A DNA stretch of 8,902 nucleotides. Origin: Thermoanaerobaculales bacterium. GTDB lineage: Bacteria > Acidobacteriota > Thermoanaerobaculia > Thermoanaerobaculales > Sulfomarinibacteraceae. The notes under the pieces were generated by a model. It was given only the letters and a program-made list of their open reading frames with translations, ran no database searches and was not told the origin of the DNA. The DNA lies in NCBI GenBank assembly GCA_029932545.1, contig JAOZPW010000085.1:1-8902 (forward strand), read 5' to 3'. Both the position numbers and the translations under genes were made by a program. How positions within the stretch are numbered: position 1 is the stretch's first letter; the number at the start of each line of letters is the position of its first letter. Positions 1 through 7,313 of this stretch are shown here, piece after piece.

Positions 1-373
1 GCAGCAGCAGGAGAAAGACGTAGTACTCCTTCTCGCGGTGGGTGATCGCTGTATAAGACGAGTAGATGGCGATCAGGCCCAACAGAGTCGTCAGCAGGAT
101 CAGCAAGACGGAAAAACCGTCAACCCCGAAGAAGTACTGCACGCCGACCGATGGGATCCAATCCAACTTGGTGACGAACTGAAATTCAGCGCCACCGGTG
201 TTGTAAAGGAACCACAGAGGCAGGGACAGGACGAGGTCCAGGCCCGCCACGACCGTCGCCGTGATCTTGATGGCGCGCACATTCTCCTTGTTGAGGAAAA
301 AAACAATGAACAGCGCGCCGGCAAGCGGCACATAGCAGATGAGATTCAGCAGGTAAGCGTACTGGGTTTCCAT
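1..373 (-). CDS. nuoM: NADH-quinone oxidoreductase subunit M, N-terminal part (cut by the window edge)
   Basis: This is the first 124 codons of an antiporter-like proton-pumping membrane subunit of complex I, and it continues beyond base 1. I translated it directly from the reverse strand, starting at the ATG at 373-371. The protein begins METQYAYLLNLICYVPLAGA, a first membrane helix (about residues 6-27), followed by a second helix around 37-56. The NuoM-typical stretch with DWIP (71-74) and FFGVDGFSVLLILLTTLL (81-98) follows, leading into a third helix. The arrangement W-I-P, then G-V-D-G-F/I-S, is characteristic of NuoM and separates it from NuoL and NuoN. It begins 15 bases after the nuoL stop, with a G-rich GGGACGGGG stretch as a modest ribosome site. 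No catalytic lysine or glutamate positions are reached before the edge. nuoN would be expected next, but it is not in view. Confidence 0.93.
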   Translation of the reverse strand, partial: METQYAYLLNLICYVPLAGALFIVFFLNKENVRAIKITATVVAGLDLVLSLPLWFLYNTGGAEFQFVTKLDWIPSVGVQYFFGVDGFSVLLILLTTLLGLIAIYSSYTAITHREKEYYVFLLLL

Positions 374-388
374 GTTCTACCCCGTCCC

Positions 389-2494
389 TCAGAAAGAAAT
401 AAAGAAAACGGCCAGCAGGAGTGCCGCACCGAAGACCATCACCATGGCGTAGCCCTGGGTGAAGCCCACTTGCAGACGGCGGAAATATCGACTCGCCGTC
501 TGGTTGATCGTACCGATGAGATTGACGATGCCGTCGATGACCTTGAGGTCAAAGATACCGGACATGAAGCTGGAAGCCACGGTCGCGTGACGTGTACCGT
601 TGACCACACCGTCGACGACGCGGGCATCGAACTCCCACAAAAAGCGCGCCAGGCCAATGGTGCCGCGAATGATGGTCACGTCATAGAGCTCATCCACCCA
701 GTATTTGTTGAGCAGGAGCTTGTAGGCGAAGGGGAAGCGCTGGGCCATGGCATTGGGAATGGAGAATTCCGGATCCTTCTTGTACCAAAGGTAGGCCAGA
801 TAGATACCGGCACTCGCCACGACAACGGACAGCCCAACCAGAGCCCACTCGAGGCCGAAGCTGATGGCGTGACCACCGGCATGTGCGTCTCCATGACCGT
901 GAGCACCCAGGATCATCGGACTCATGAACCCATCGATGAAGTTCCAGTTCTCTTTGTGAAACAAGATGCCCGGGAACCCGATCAACAGGCCGCCGACCAC
1001 CGACCCGAACGCCAACACCTGCAACGGCAGGGTCATCGTCCACGGCGATTCGTGCAGATGGTGCTCGGCTTCTTCTCCGCCGCGAAACTCACCGTCGAAG
1101 GTCATGAAGACCAGACGAAACATGTAGAAGGCGGTCATAGCCGCGCCGCACAGGCCAAGAATCCAAAGCCCGTAGTAGAGGCCACCAAATCCGTTGAGAT
1201 CGGTATAGCCTGCCTCAAACGCCTTGGCCAGGATCGCATCCTTGGAGATGAAGCCCGCAAGCGGCGGGATGCCGGCAATGGCGATCGTCGCGATCAGGAA
1301 GGTCCAGTAGGTCTTGGGCATGTACTTCTTCAATCCACCCATCTTGCGCATGTCCTGTTCGCCACCACAGGCGTGGATCACCGAACCGGACCCCAGGAAG
1401 AGGCAGGCCTTGAAGAAGGCATGAGTGACAACGTGGAAGATCGCCCAAATGTAGGCACCGACGCCGGCCGCCAAGAACATGTAGCCCAGCTGGGAGACCG
1501 TCGAATAGGCCAGAACCTTCTTGATGTCGTTTTGTACCAGGCCGATCGTGGCAGCAAAGACCGCTGTTACGCCACCGATGACGCCGACGGTCAGCATGGC
1601 CGTCGGAGAGAGCTGGTAGAAGAAGTTGCAGCGCGCAACCATGTAGACGCCCGCGGTGACCATCGTCGCTGCGTGGATCAGGGCGGAGACCGGCGTCGGC
1701 CCCGCCATGGCGTCCGGCAACCAGACAAAGAGCGGAATCTGCGCGGACTTGCCGATGGCACCAACGAAGAGCAAGAGACCGATGATGGTGGCGCTCCCAA
1801 CCAGGGCATCGCCGTGATGGCTCGAAAGCACGGCAAAGAGTTTGGAGAACTCCAGCGTGCCGAACCAGCCGAAGGTGAAGAAGATCGCCAAAAGGAAACC
1901 GAAATCGCCAATGCGATTGACGATGAAGGCCTTCATTCCGGCTGCTGCACACCAGTCCTTTTCGTAGTAGAAACCGATCAGCAGGTAGGAGCACAGACCG
2001 ACGCCTTCCCACCCGACGAAGAGCACCAAAAGATTGGAGCCCAGGACCAGGGTCAGCATCGAGAACATGAAGAGGTTGAGGTAGGAGAAGTACCGGCTGT
2101 AGGCCTTGTCGGACTCTGAGTGCATGTAACCCACCGAATAGAGGTGAATCAAGAAGCCGACGAAGGTGACGAAGCAGACCATCATCGCCGAGATTGCATC
2201 AAGCTGGAACGAAGCTGCAATCTCCAACGGCGCAGTGCCCCCGGAGAGCAACGGCAGATCGCCGCCGGAAATCCAGGTGAACACTTTGACGACATAAGAA
2301 ACCGTGTGGTCTTCGGTGAAGTACCACTGCAAGACCGCAGCCCATGCCCAAATCCAGGCCAGCCCGGAACCGAGAAGCGCGACGGTATTGGCTACCGACT
2401 TCTTGAGCCCCATCTGATGGGTTACGAGGCCGTTGACCAGCGCGCCGGCAAGCGGGAACAGGGGAACAAGCCAGATCAGGTCGTAAAAGGACAT
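389..2494 (-). CDS. nuoL: NADH-quinone oxidoreductase subunit L (proton-pumping antiporter-like subunit)
   Basis: This is the distal antiporter-like membrane subunit of complex I, which couples quinone reduction to proton translocation. At 701 residues it is slightly longer than the usual 610-690. The N-terminal antiporter domain (about 65-120) contains SFQLDAISAMM. The core antiporter domain (about 135-430) contains GWEGVGLCSYLLIGFYY with the conserved Glu163, GKSAQIPLFVWLPDAMAGPT with Lys249, HAATMVTAGVY with His274, the Lys325/Lys326 pair, His354 and His358, and GFISKD with Lys418. The C-terminal part (about 570-701) fits the long lateral helix plus last membrane helix found only in NuoL. 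A histidine-rich loop, HGHGDAHAGGH, lies at 532-542. The ATG at 2494 follows the nuoK stop by 3 bases, with GAGGGG seven bases upstream as ribosome site. Its family length, motifs and order make the assignment secure. Confidence 0.98.
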   Translation of the reverse strand: MSFYDLIWLVPLFPLAGALVNGLVTHQMGLKKSVANTVALLGSGLAWIWAWAAVLQWYFTEDHTVSYVVKVFTWISGGDLPLLSGGTAPLEIAASFQLDAISAMMVCFVTFVGFLIHLYSVGYMHSESDKAYSRYFSYLNLFMFSMLTLVLGSNLLVLFVGWEGVGLCSYLLIGFYYEKDWCAAAGMKAFIVNRIGDFGFLLAIFFTFGWFGTLEFSKLFAVLSSHHGDALVGSATIIGLLLFVGAIGKSAQIPLFVWLPDAMAGPTPVSALIHAATMVTAGVYMVARCNFFYQLSPTAMLTVGVIGGVTAVFAATIGLVQNDIKKVLAYSTVSQLGYMFLAAGVGAYIWAIFHVVTHAFFKACLFLGSGSVIHACGGEQDMRKMGGLKKYMPKTYWTFLIATIAIAGIPPLAGFISKDAILAKAFEAGYTDLNGFGGLYYGLWILGLCGAAMTAFYMFRLVFMTFDGEFRGGEEAEHHLHESPWTMTLPLQVLAFGSVVGGLLIGFPGILFHKENWNFIDGFMSPMILGAHGHGDAHAGGHAISFGLEWALVGLSVVVASAGIYLAYLWYKKDPEFSIPNAMAQRFPFAYKLLLNKYWVDELYDVTIIRGTIGLARFLWEFDARVVDGVVNGTRHATVASSFMSGIFDLKVIDGIVNLIGTINQTASRYFRRLQVGFTQGYAMVMVFGAALLLAVFFISF

Positions 2495-2497
2495 AGG

Positions 2498-2800
2498 CTA
2501 GCCCCTCATTTCATTGGCATCGTCAAGAATCACAGTGTCCTTGAGGCGGGTCAAAGCGATGATCAGGCCGAGGCCGATCGCCGCTTCTGCCGCCGCAACC
2601 GTGATGACGAAGATCGCCAGAATCTGGCCGCTCAAATCACCCAGTCGGAAGGAAAAAGCGATCAGGTTGAGATTGACCGCGTTGAAGATCAGCTCTAAGG
2701 ACATCAAAACGGTGATGAAGTTGCGCCGGACCATGACACCGATCAGACCCAACGAGAACATCATCAGTGAAAGGATCAGGTAGTGGGTGGCGGTAATCAT
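2498..2800 (-). CDS. nuoK: NADH-quinone oxidoreductase subunit K
   Basis: This small membrane subunit of complex I (MrpC-like) lies in the proton-translocating arm between the quinone site and the antiporter-like subunits. At exactly 100 residues it has the standard length. Three membrane helices are visible (about 5-23, 28-50 and 60-84). The two conserved membrane glutamates needed for proton transfer are present as Glu36 in LMSLELIFNAVNL and Glu72 in VAAAEAAIGLGL, with the same numbering as in Escherichia coli. The ATG overlaps the nuoJ stop by four bases (ATGA), and AAGGAG lies just upstream within nuoJ, so translation is probably coupled. Nothing is missing or unusual. Confidence 0.98.
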   Translation of the reverse strand: MITATHYLILSLMMFSLGLIGVMVRRNFITVLMSLELIFNAVNLNLIAFSFRLGDLSGQILAIFVITVAAAEAAIGLGLIIALTRLKDTVILDDANEMRG

Positions 2801-3369
2801 AGGCCCACCTCTCCTTCGGGCTCCTCGATGAAGCGGTCTTTCCGGCCGAAGACGATGGCGCCGATCATGGCCACCAGCAAAACGACCGAGACCACCTCGA
2901 AGGGGACCAGGTATTTGGTGTAGAGCACCATGCCGACTGCTTCGGTATTGCCCAGGACTTCACCGTCGACCATCTGCAATGCCTCTGCACTGCCGCTGCC
3001 CGAGGCAAAGACCCCAAGAAGTACGGCCGAAGCGATCAAGGCGCCGACCAGAATCGCCCCGATGACCGCCACCGGCACCAGCGGCGAGAGGAAGGCTGCC
3101 TGAGTTTTAAGGTCTCTGACACTGACCAACATGATGACGAAGAGGAACAGCACCATGATGCCGCCTGCATAGACCATCACCTGGACCGCCGCCAGAAACT
3201 CCGCATGCTGCAGTACAAAGAGCACTGCAACAATAAAGAACGTGCCAAGGAGCGAGAGGGCGGCATGGACCGGATTTTTCAGGGTGATGACCCCAACCGA
3301 ACCCAGCACCGCCAACCCTGCGAGGATATAAAAGAGGATTTCCGCAAAATTTGATACGAGGAAGTCCAT
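2797..3369 (-). CDS. nuoJ: NADH-quinone oxidoreductase subunit J
   Basis: This is a five-helix membrane subunit of complex I, next to NuoK and NuoA, that helps couple quinone reduction to proton pumping. At 190 residues it is within the usual range. The best family marker is the third helix, VQVMVYAGGIMVLFLFVIML at 62-81, whose YAGGIMVLF core is the strongly conserved part of NuoJ and includes the pi-bulge region. The N-terminal helix and the KNPVHAALSLL segment (31-41) are also typical. The C-terminal third is more variable and ends in a charged tail, GRKDRFIEEPEGEVGL. The ATG shares one base with the nuoI stop (TGATG), and a strong GAGGAGGGAG ribosome site lies inside the end of nuoI. Confidence 0.97.
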   Translation of the reverse strand: MDFLVSNFAEILFYILAGLAVLGSVGVITLKNPVHAALSLLGTFFIVAVLFVLQHAEFLAAVQVMVYAGGIMVLFLFVIMLVSVRDLKTQAAFLSPLVPVAVIGAILVGALIASAVLLGVFASGSGSAEALQMVDGEVLGNTEAVGMVLYTKYLVPFEVVSVVLLVAMIGAIVFGRKDRFIEEPEGEVGL

Positions 3370-3938
3370 CAGGCTGCTCCCTCCTCAGGCGTCTCCGCCT
3401 TGAGTTTTTCCCCCAGAGGATCACTGGGATTCTGACCGTCGATTGGCGCGGGCACGCCGGGGAAAGCCTTAAACCCCTCCCAGGACTCCAGCCGTTCCTT
3501 GTCGAAATACAGGCCCTCGTTACGCTCGTAGGTCGAACCCTCGTAACTCAGGGTCGTCAGCCAAATCGACTTGGGCTCGGTCGGGCACGCCTCTTCGCAC
3601 AGGCCGCAGAACATGCACCGCTTGACGTCGATGTCGTAGCGGTCGATGACCTTGGTCTTTTTCTTCTTCATCTTGCCGTCTGAGCCCTCGACCTCCTCGA
3701 CTTCGGTGTGGTCCCGAATGTAGATGATGTCGATCGGGCAGGCCTTGGCACAGAGATGACAGTCGATGCACCGCTCCAGCGAGTAGCCGAACATGCCCCG
3801 GAATCGATCCTGGGGTTCCAGCCGTTTCTCCGGATACTGAACCGTTTCTTTTTTGCGGAACAGATAACCGCCGGTCAGCGCCATACCCTGGAGCAGTTCC
3901 GGCAGCAGCAGTTTGGAGAGAAAGTCTTTCACTGACAT
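3369..3938 (-). CDS. nuoI: NADH-quinone oxidoreductase subunit I (two 4Fe-4S ferredoxin-like subunit)
   Basis: This peripheral-arm subunit carries clusters N6a and N6b and passes electrons towards NuoB and the quinone site. It has 189 residues. Two complete motifs are present: CIDCHLCAKACP with Cys57, 60, 63 and 67, and CMFCGLCEEACP with Cys108, 111, 114 and 118. The N-terminal amphipathic helix (about 1-27, containing LLLPELLQGMALTGGYLF) is the usual membrane-surface anchor. Between the motifs there are 40 residues, about a dozen more than I recall for E. coli NuoI. They include an acidic run (EVEEVEGSDG, 79-88) followed by a basic run (KMKKKKTK, 89-96). The ATG lies 3 bases after nuoH. GGAG abuts it directly, while AGGGA sits at better spacing, and a GTG two codons in (3932) is a less likely alternative start. 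Confidence 0.98.
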   Translation of the reverse strand: MSVKDFLSKLLLPELLQGMALTGGYLFRKKETVQYPEKRLEPQDRFRGMFGYSLERCIDCHLCAKACPIDIIYIRDHTEVEEVEGSDGKMKKKKTKVIDRYDIDVKRCMFCGLCEEACPTEPKSIWLTTLSYEGSTYERNEGLYFDKERLESWEGFKAFPGVPAPIDGQNPSDPLGEKLKAETPEEGAA

Positions 3939-3941
3939 CTC

Positions 3942-4991
3942 CTATCCCTTCAAGAGCAGCACACCCAGCGCGACCAACATGACGTTGGCCAGCGACAGGG
4001 GGAAGAGCCACTTCCAGCCCACATTCATGAGCTGGTCGAAACGGTAGCGTGGGAAGGTCCCGCGGAACCAGATGTAGCAAAAGAGGAAAAACGACATTTT
4101 GGCGAGGAACCAGACGACACCGGGAATCCAGGCCAATACCGGCAAGGCCCACAGCCCGGCCAACAGATTGGGGAAAGGCGGCAGCCACCCGCCGCAGAAC
4201 ATGACGACAGCCATCGCAGAGACGATCATCATGTTGGCGTACTCGGCCAGATAGAAAAGGGCAAATTTCATACCGGAATACTCGGTATGGAAACCGGCCA
4301 CCAGTTCCGCCTCCGCCTCGGGCAGGTCAAAGGGGTTCCGATTGGTCTCGGCGACACCGCAGACCCAGTAGATTCCGAAACCCAAAACGCCCGGAATGAA
4401 GAACCAGATGTGAGCCGCTCGCTGCGCCTCGACGATCCCGACCATCGAAAGCGTACCGGCCATCAAGACAGCCGAGACGATGGCAAAGCCCATCGGAATC
4501 TCGTACGACACCATCTGCGCGGCCGATCTCAGGCCACCCATCAGTGAGAACTTATTGTTGGACGACCACCCACCAAGGATGATGCCGAAGACACCCAGGG
4601 ATGAGACTCCAAGAATGAACAACAAGGCGATGTTGATATCGGCCAGATACGGCGTGACCGTCATCCCGGCAACCTTGAACGGTTCACCGAAAGGAATGAC
4701 GGCAAACATCACAAGCGCCGGGACCATGACGATCGCCGGGGCGATAATGAACACCAGTTTCTCGGCGCCTCCGGGGACCAGGTCTTCCTTAACCAGCAGC
4801 TTGAGCCCATCGGCCACCGGCTGCAACCAGCCCTTGGGACCGACCCTGTTGGGCCCGAGACGGACCTGCATGTAGCCGAGGATCTTGCGTTCGGCATAGG
4901 TCAGGTAGGCGACGATCAGCAAAACGACGACCAGGAGGACGACGATCTTGATCAGGGGAATCAACAGCAGTTGCAGAATGGGTTCCGGCAT
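3942..4991 (-). CDS. nuoH: NADH-quinone oxidoreductase subunit H (quinone-site membrane subunit)
   Basis: This membrane subunit forms the entrance of the quinone chamber and joins the peripheral arm to the membrane arm. It has 349 residues and about eight hydrophobic helices, which is normal. Characteristic segments in order are TYAERKILGYMQVRLGPNRV (31-50), GWSSNNKFSLMGGLRSAAQM (141-160), AETNRNPFDLPEAEAELVAG (214-233) followed by FHTEYSGMKF, and FRGTFPRYRFDQLM (309-322). These include the acidic and arginine residues of the coupling loop facing NuoB and NuoD. The ATG at 4991 lies 6 bases after the nuoD stop, with AGGGAG two bases upstream. In fourteen-gene nuo operons nuoE, nuoF and nuoG stand between nuoD and nuoH, and here they are absent. 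Lys, Glu and Arg positions of the family look intact. Confidence 0.98.
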   Translation of the reverse strand: MPEPILQLLLIPLIKIVVLLVVVLLIVAYLTYAERKILGYMQVRLGPNRVGPKGWLQPVADGLKLLVKEDLVPGGAEKLVFIIAPAIVMVPALVMFAVIPFGEPFKVAGMTVTPYLADINIALLFILGVSSLGVFGIILGGWSSNNKFSLMGGLRSAAQMVSYEIPMGFAIVSAVLMAGTLSMVGIVEAQRAAHIWFFIPGVLGFGIYWVCGVAETNRNPFDLPEAEAELVAGFHTEYSGMKFALFYLAEYANMMIVSAMAVVMFCGGWLPPFPNLLAGLWALPVLAWIPGVVWFLAKMSFFLFCYIWFRGTFPRYRFDQLMNVGWKWLFPLSLANVMLVALGVLLLKG

Positions 4992-4997
4992 GGCTCC

Positions 4998-6122
4998 CTA
5001 CCGATCGATCTCGCCCAGAACGATGTCCAGGGTTCCGATGACCGCCATCATATCGGCGACCAGGGATCCCTTGACCATCTGGGGCAGTGCTTGCAAATTG
5101 ACGAATGACGGCGGCCTGACGCGGCAGCGGTAGGGCGTCGTTCCCTTCTCCGTCGCGACGATGAAGTAGCCCAACTCGCCCTTGGGGCTCTCGACCGAGC
5201 CGTAGACCATGCCTTCGGGTGAACGCAGGACCTTGGGCGCCTTGGCCATGATCGGTCCCTCGGGTAGTTTTTCCAGACATTGACGAAGGATACGAATCGA
5301 CTGGTGCATCTCTTCGATCCGCACCAGATAACGGTCATAGGTGTCGCAGTTGGTTCCGGTCGGAACGTCGAACTCGACCTCGTCATAGCGGTCGTAGGGG
5401 AAGACCTTGCGAATATCCCATTCGACGCCGGAACCCCTGAGCGGCGGCCCGGTCAGACCCATGTTGATCGCATCTTCCGGCGAAATGATACCGACGCCGA
5501 CCGTGCGCTTCTTCCAGATGCGGTTGGTAGTCAGCAGGGTCTCGTACTCGTCAATATGCGACGGGAATGCATCGACAAACTTGGCGCATCGATCCAGCCA
5601 TCCATCGGGCAGCTCAAAGGGCAGACCGCCGATCTTCATGGTATTGAGGGTCAAGCGGGCGCCGCAGTACTCTTCGAAGAGGTCGAGGATTTCATCACGC
5701 TCGCGGAAGGTGTAGAAAAACGGCGTGATCGCACCGATGTCGACCGCGTGAGTTGCAAGCCATACCAGATGGCTGGCAAGGCGTTGCAGTTCAGCCAGGA
5801 TCATGCGGATGTAGGCGGCCCGTGGTGGAATGGAAATGCCCAGGAGCTTTTCCATCGTGATGCAGAAACCCTGGTTATTGTGTGCCGCGTTGACGTAGTC
5901 CAAACGGTCGGTGTGGGGAATGCACGCGGGGAAGGTCATCGTTTCGAACAGCTTCTCGGTCCCGCGGTGAAGGTAGCCGATGATCGGCTTGGCTTCGACG
6001 ATGCGCTCGCCGTCGAGCTTCATCTGCAAGCGCAAGACGCCGTGGGTCGCCGGGTGCTGCGGCCCGAAACTGATTTCCATCTCTTCGACGTCAAAAAGGG
6101 GACGCTCCGGTCCGTTCATCAT
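4998..6122 (-). CDS. nuoD: NADH-quinone oxidoreductase subunit D (49-kDa-type subunit)
   Basis: This is the peripheral-arm subunit related to the large subunit of NiFe hydrogenases. Together with NuoB it forms the quinone-reduction pocket. It has 374 residues and is not fused to NuoC. It shows SFGPQHPATHGVLRLQMKLD (18-37) with the pocket histidines, IGYLHRGTEKLFE (48-60), DRLDYVNAAHNNQGF (72-86) with Tyr76 at the position of the quinone-contacting tyrosine, MGLTGPPLRGSGVEWDIRK (221-239), SPKGELGYF (312-320), and the standard C-terminus LDIVLGEIDR. The hydrogenase-type NiFe-binding cysteines are absent, as expected for a true complex I subunit. The ATG at 6122 overlaps the nuoC stop by four bases, and a second in-frame ATG directly follows it (6119), so the start is uncertain by one codon. 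Confidence 0.98.
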   Translation of the reverse strand: MMNGPERPLFDVEEMEISFGPQHPATHGVLRLQMKLDGERIVEAKPIIGYLHRGTEKLFETMTFPACIPHTDRLDYVNAAHNNQGFCITMEKLLGISIPPRAAYIRMILAELQRLASHLVWLATHAVDIGAITPFFYTFRERDEILDLFEEYCGARLTLNTMKIGGLPFELPDGWLDRCAKFVDAFPSHIDEYETLLTTNRIWKKRTVGVGIISPEDAINMGLTGPPLRGSGVEWDIRKVFPYDRYDEVEFDVPTGTNCDTYDRYLVRIEEMHQSIRILRQCLEKLPEGPIMAKAPKVLRSPEGMVYGSVESPKGELGYFIVATEKGTTPYRCRVRPPSFVNLQALPQMVKGSLVADMMAVIGTLDIVLGEIDR

Positions 6123-6814
6123 GCCCCCTCTCCTTCATCGGTCACAATCGGCCCGCCCCCGGGCGGATAGACGTCCGGGTAAATTGCGGCGCCTGTGTCG
6201 ATGCCCTCAACCGGAAAGTCCTTGCGCAGCGGGTGGCCGTTGAAGCCCTCCCAAGTCAGAATGCGCTCGAGGCCGGGGTGATTCCCGAAGATCACTCCAA
6301 AGAGGTCGTAGATCTCGCGTTCCATCCAGTTGGCGGCGCCCCAGATAGACTCCACCGATTCAATTGTCTGCTGCTCGCCGATGATTGCCCGCAGGCGCAG
6401 ACGTTTTGAATCGGAATGGCGGTGGAGCCAGTAGATGATGTCGAAACGGCCCTCTTCGCGTTCGGGCCAGTCCACGGCGGTCTGGTCGACCAGGAAGTCG
6501 TAGCCGCGTTCATCTTTGAGGAAACGGCAGACGTCGAGGATCTTTTCTGCTTCAACCGTCGCTGTGACGGTGCCGGCGAAAAGGTCGGCGCTGACGACCA
6601 AGTCCTCGAGGGCCGCCACATCTTCGTCGTCCATAGCGTCCGAGTGGGCCGGGGGTATGGGTTTTTCTTCCCAGGGATCCTTCGGTGGTGCGTCTTCTGC
6701 AGCCTTCTTCGCGGCGGCGGCTTTGGCCTTGGCAGCAGCAATCTTTGCGGCTTTTTCGGCCTCGACGTCGACGACCGGTTCGTCGGTGTTCGGGGTGGGC
6801 TTGTCGTCGCTCAT
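6119..6814 (-). CDS. nuoC: NADH-quinone oxidoreductase subunit C (30-kDa-type) with Ala/Lys-rich N-terminal extension
   Basis: This peripheral-arm subunit packs against NuoD and stabilises the quinone module. I chose the ATG at 6814 (231 residues) because GAGGGG, overlapping the nuoB stop, sits 6 bases upstream. A longer reading from 6862 would overlap nuoB by 38 bases without a better ribosome site. The conserved 30-kDa domain occupies about 75-205, with VDQTAVDWPEREEGRFDIIY (109-128) and the family signature EREIYDLFGVIFGNHPGLER (165-184), then ILTWEGFNGHPLRKDFPVEG. Ahead of it is an unusual low-complexity segment (about 18-41) made almost entirely of Ala, Lys and Glu, followed by a Pro- and acid-rich linker to about residue 66. 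Similar Ala/Lys extensions are known in NuoC of Bacillus-type complexes that also lack NuoEFG. The extension's role is unknown. Confidence 0.96.
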   Translation of the reverse strand: MSDDKPTPNTDEPVVDVEAEKAAKIAAAKAKAAAAKKAAEDAPPKDPWEEKPIPPAHSDAMDDEDVAALEDLVVSADLFAGTVTATVEAEKILDVCRFLKDERGYDFLVDQTAVDWPEREEGRFDIIYWLHRHSDSKRLRLRAIIGEQQTIESVESIWGAANWMEREIYDLFGVIFGNHPGLERILTWEGFNGHPLRKDFPVEGIDTGAAIYPDVYPPGGGPIVTDEGEGA

Positions 6815-6820
6815 CGGCGT

Positions 6821-6826
6821 CCCCTC
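6821..6826 (-). promoter_or_regulatory. Ribosome binding site that fixes the nuoC start, overlapping the nuoB stop
   Basis: GAGGGG on the minus strand ends 6 bases before the ATG at 6814 and shares bases with the nuoB TGA stop. It favours the 231-residue form of NuoC over a version starting 16 codons earlier inside nuoB. Confidence 0.7.
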
Positions 6827-7313
6827 ATGAAGCCCGCTGGCGGGCGATGGTCTGTCGGTCAATCTTGCGCTGGAGCTGCATCAGGCCGTAGAGCAGTGCT
6901 TCAGGCCGAGGCGGGCAACCAGGAATATAGACATCGACCGGGATGATACGATCGACGCCCTGAGTCACTGCATAGGTCTTGTAGGGTCCACCACACATCG
7001 CGCAGGAACCCATCGCCAAAACATATTTCGGTTCGGCCATCTGTGCGTAGAGACGCTTGACGATCGGTGCCATCTTCTCGGTCACCGTGCCCGCAACAAT
7101 CATCATGTCCGCCTGACGCGGAGACCCTCGGAAGACCTCGGCGCCGAATCGGGCCATGTCATACCGCGGATCCAACGTCGCCATCATCTCAATCGCACAG
7201 CAGGCGAGCCCGAACTGCATCGGCCATAGCGAAGAACGCCGTGCCCAGTTGAACACCAGATCATAGGATGTCGTCAGGATATTCTTTTCAAAACGATCTT
7301 CGATCAGGCCCAT
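6825..7313 (-). CDS. nuoB: NADH-quinone oxidoreductase subunit B (N2 iron-sulfur cluster subunit)
   Basis: This subunit carries the terminal 4Fe-4S cluster N2, which donates electrons to quinone at the NuoB/NuoD interface. It has 162 residues, a normal length. The four expected ligands are present: the adjacent Cys38-Cys39 pair in FGLACCAIEMM, Cys104 in MGSCAMCGGP, and Cys133 in VDVYIPGCPPRPEALLYGLM. An extra cysteine, Cys107, makes a C-x-x-C with Cys104, a variant I believe occurs in several lineages. Other family hallmarks are RYDMARFGAEVFRGSPRQAD (50-69), MIVAGTVTEKMAP (71-83) and the arginine region just before IPVDVY. The ATG at 7313 lies inside the end of nuoA (10-base overlap), so translation is likely coupled to nuoA. 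Confidence 0.98.
   Translation of the reverse strand: MGLIEDRFEKNILTTSYDLVFNWARRSSLWPMQFGLACCAIEMMATLDPRYDMARFGAEVFRGSPRQADMMIVAGTVTEKMAPIVKRLYAQMAEPKYVLAMGSCAMCGGPYKTYAVTQGVDRIIPVDVYIPGCPPRPEALLYGLMQLQRKIDRQTIARQRAS

Noticed and set aside
38..2119. A 693-codon open frame on the plus strand opposite nuoL and the start of nuoM, continued by another from 2120 to 2698
   Set aside because: It is the complement of clear nuoL and nuoM coding sequence. The translation is very rich in Asp, Glu, Gln, His and Arg with no family motifs, as expected for an antisense shadow created by GC-biased third codon positions.
5280..6170. A 296-codon open frame on the plus strand opposite nuoD
   Set aside because: The opposite strand encodes a textbook NuoD. 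The antisense product has no recognisable domain and no good ribosome site, so it is a shadow.
6650..6770. The repetitive Ala/Lys coding stretch as a possible DNA tandem repeat or recombination site
   Set aside because: The bases are GCG/GCC/GCA/AAG codon runs without a fixed repeat unit, and the open frame is kept throughout. It is better explained as low-complexity protein.
6815..6862. Longer NuoC start at ATG 6862
   Set aside because: It would overlap nuoB by 38 bases and lacks a good ribosome site, whereas ATG 6814 has GAGGGG six bases upstream.
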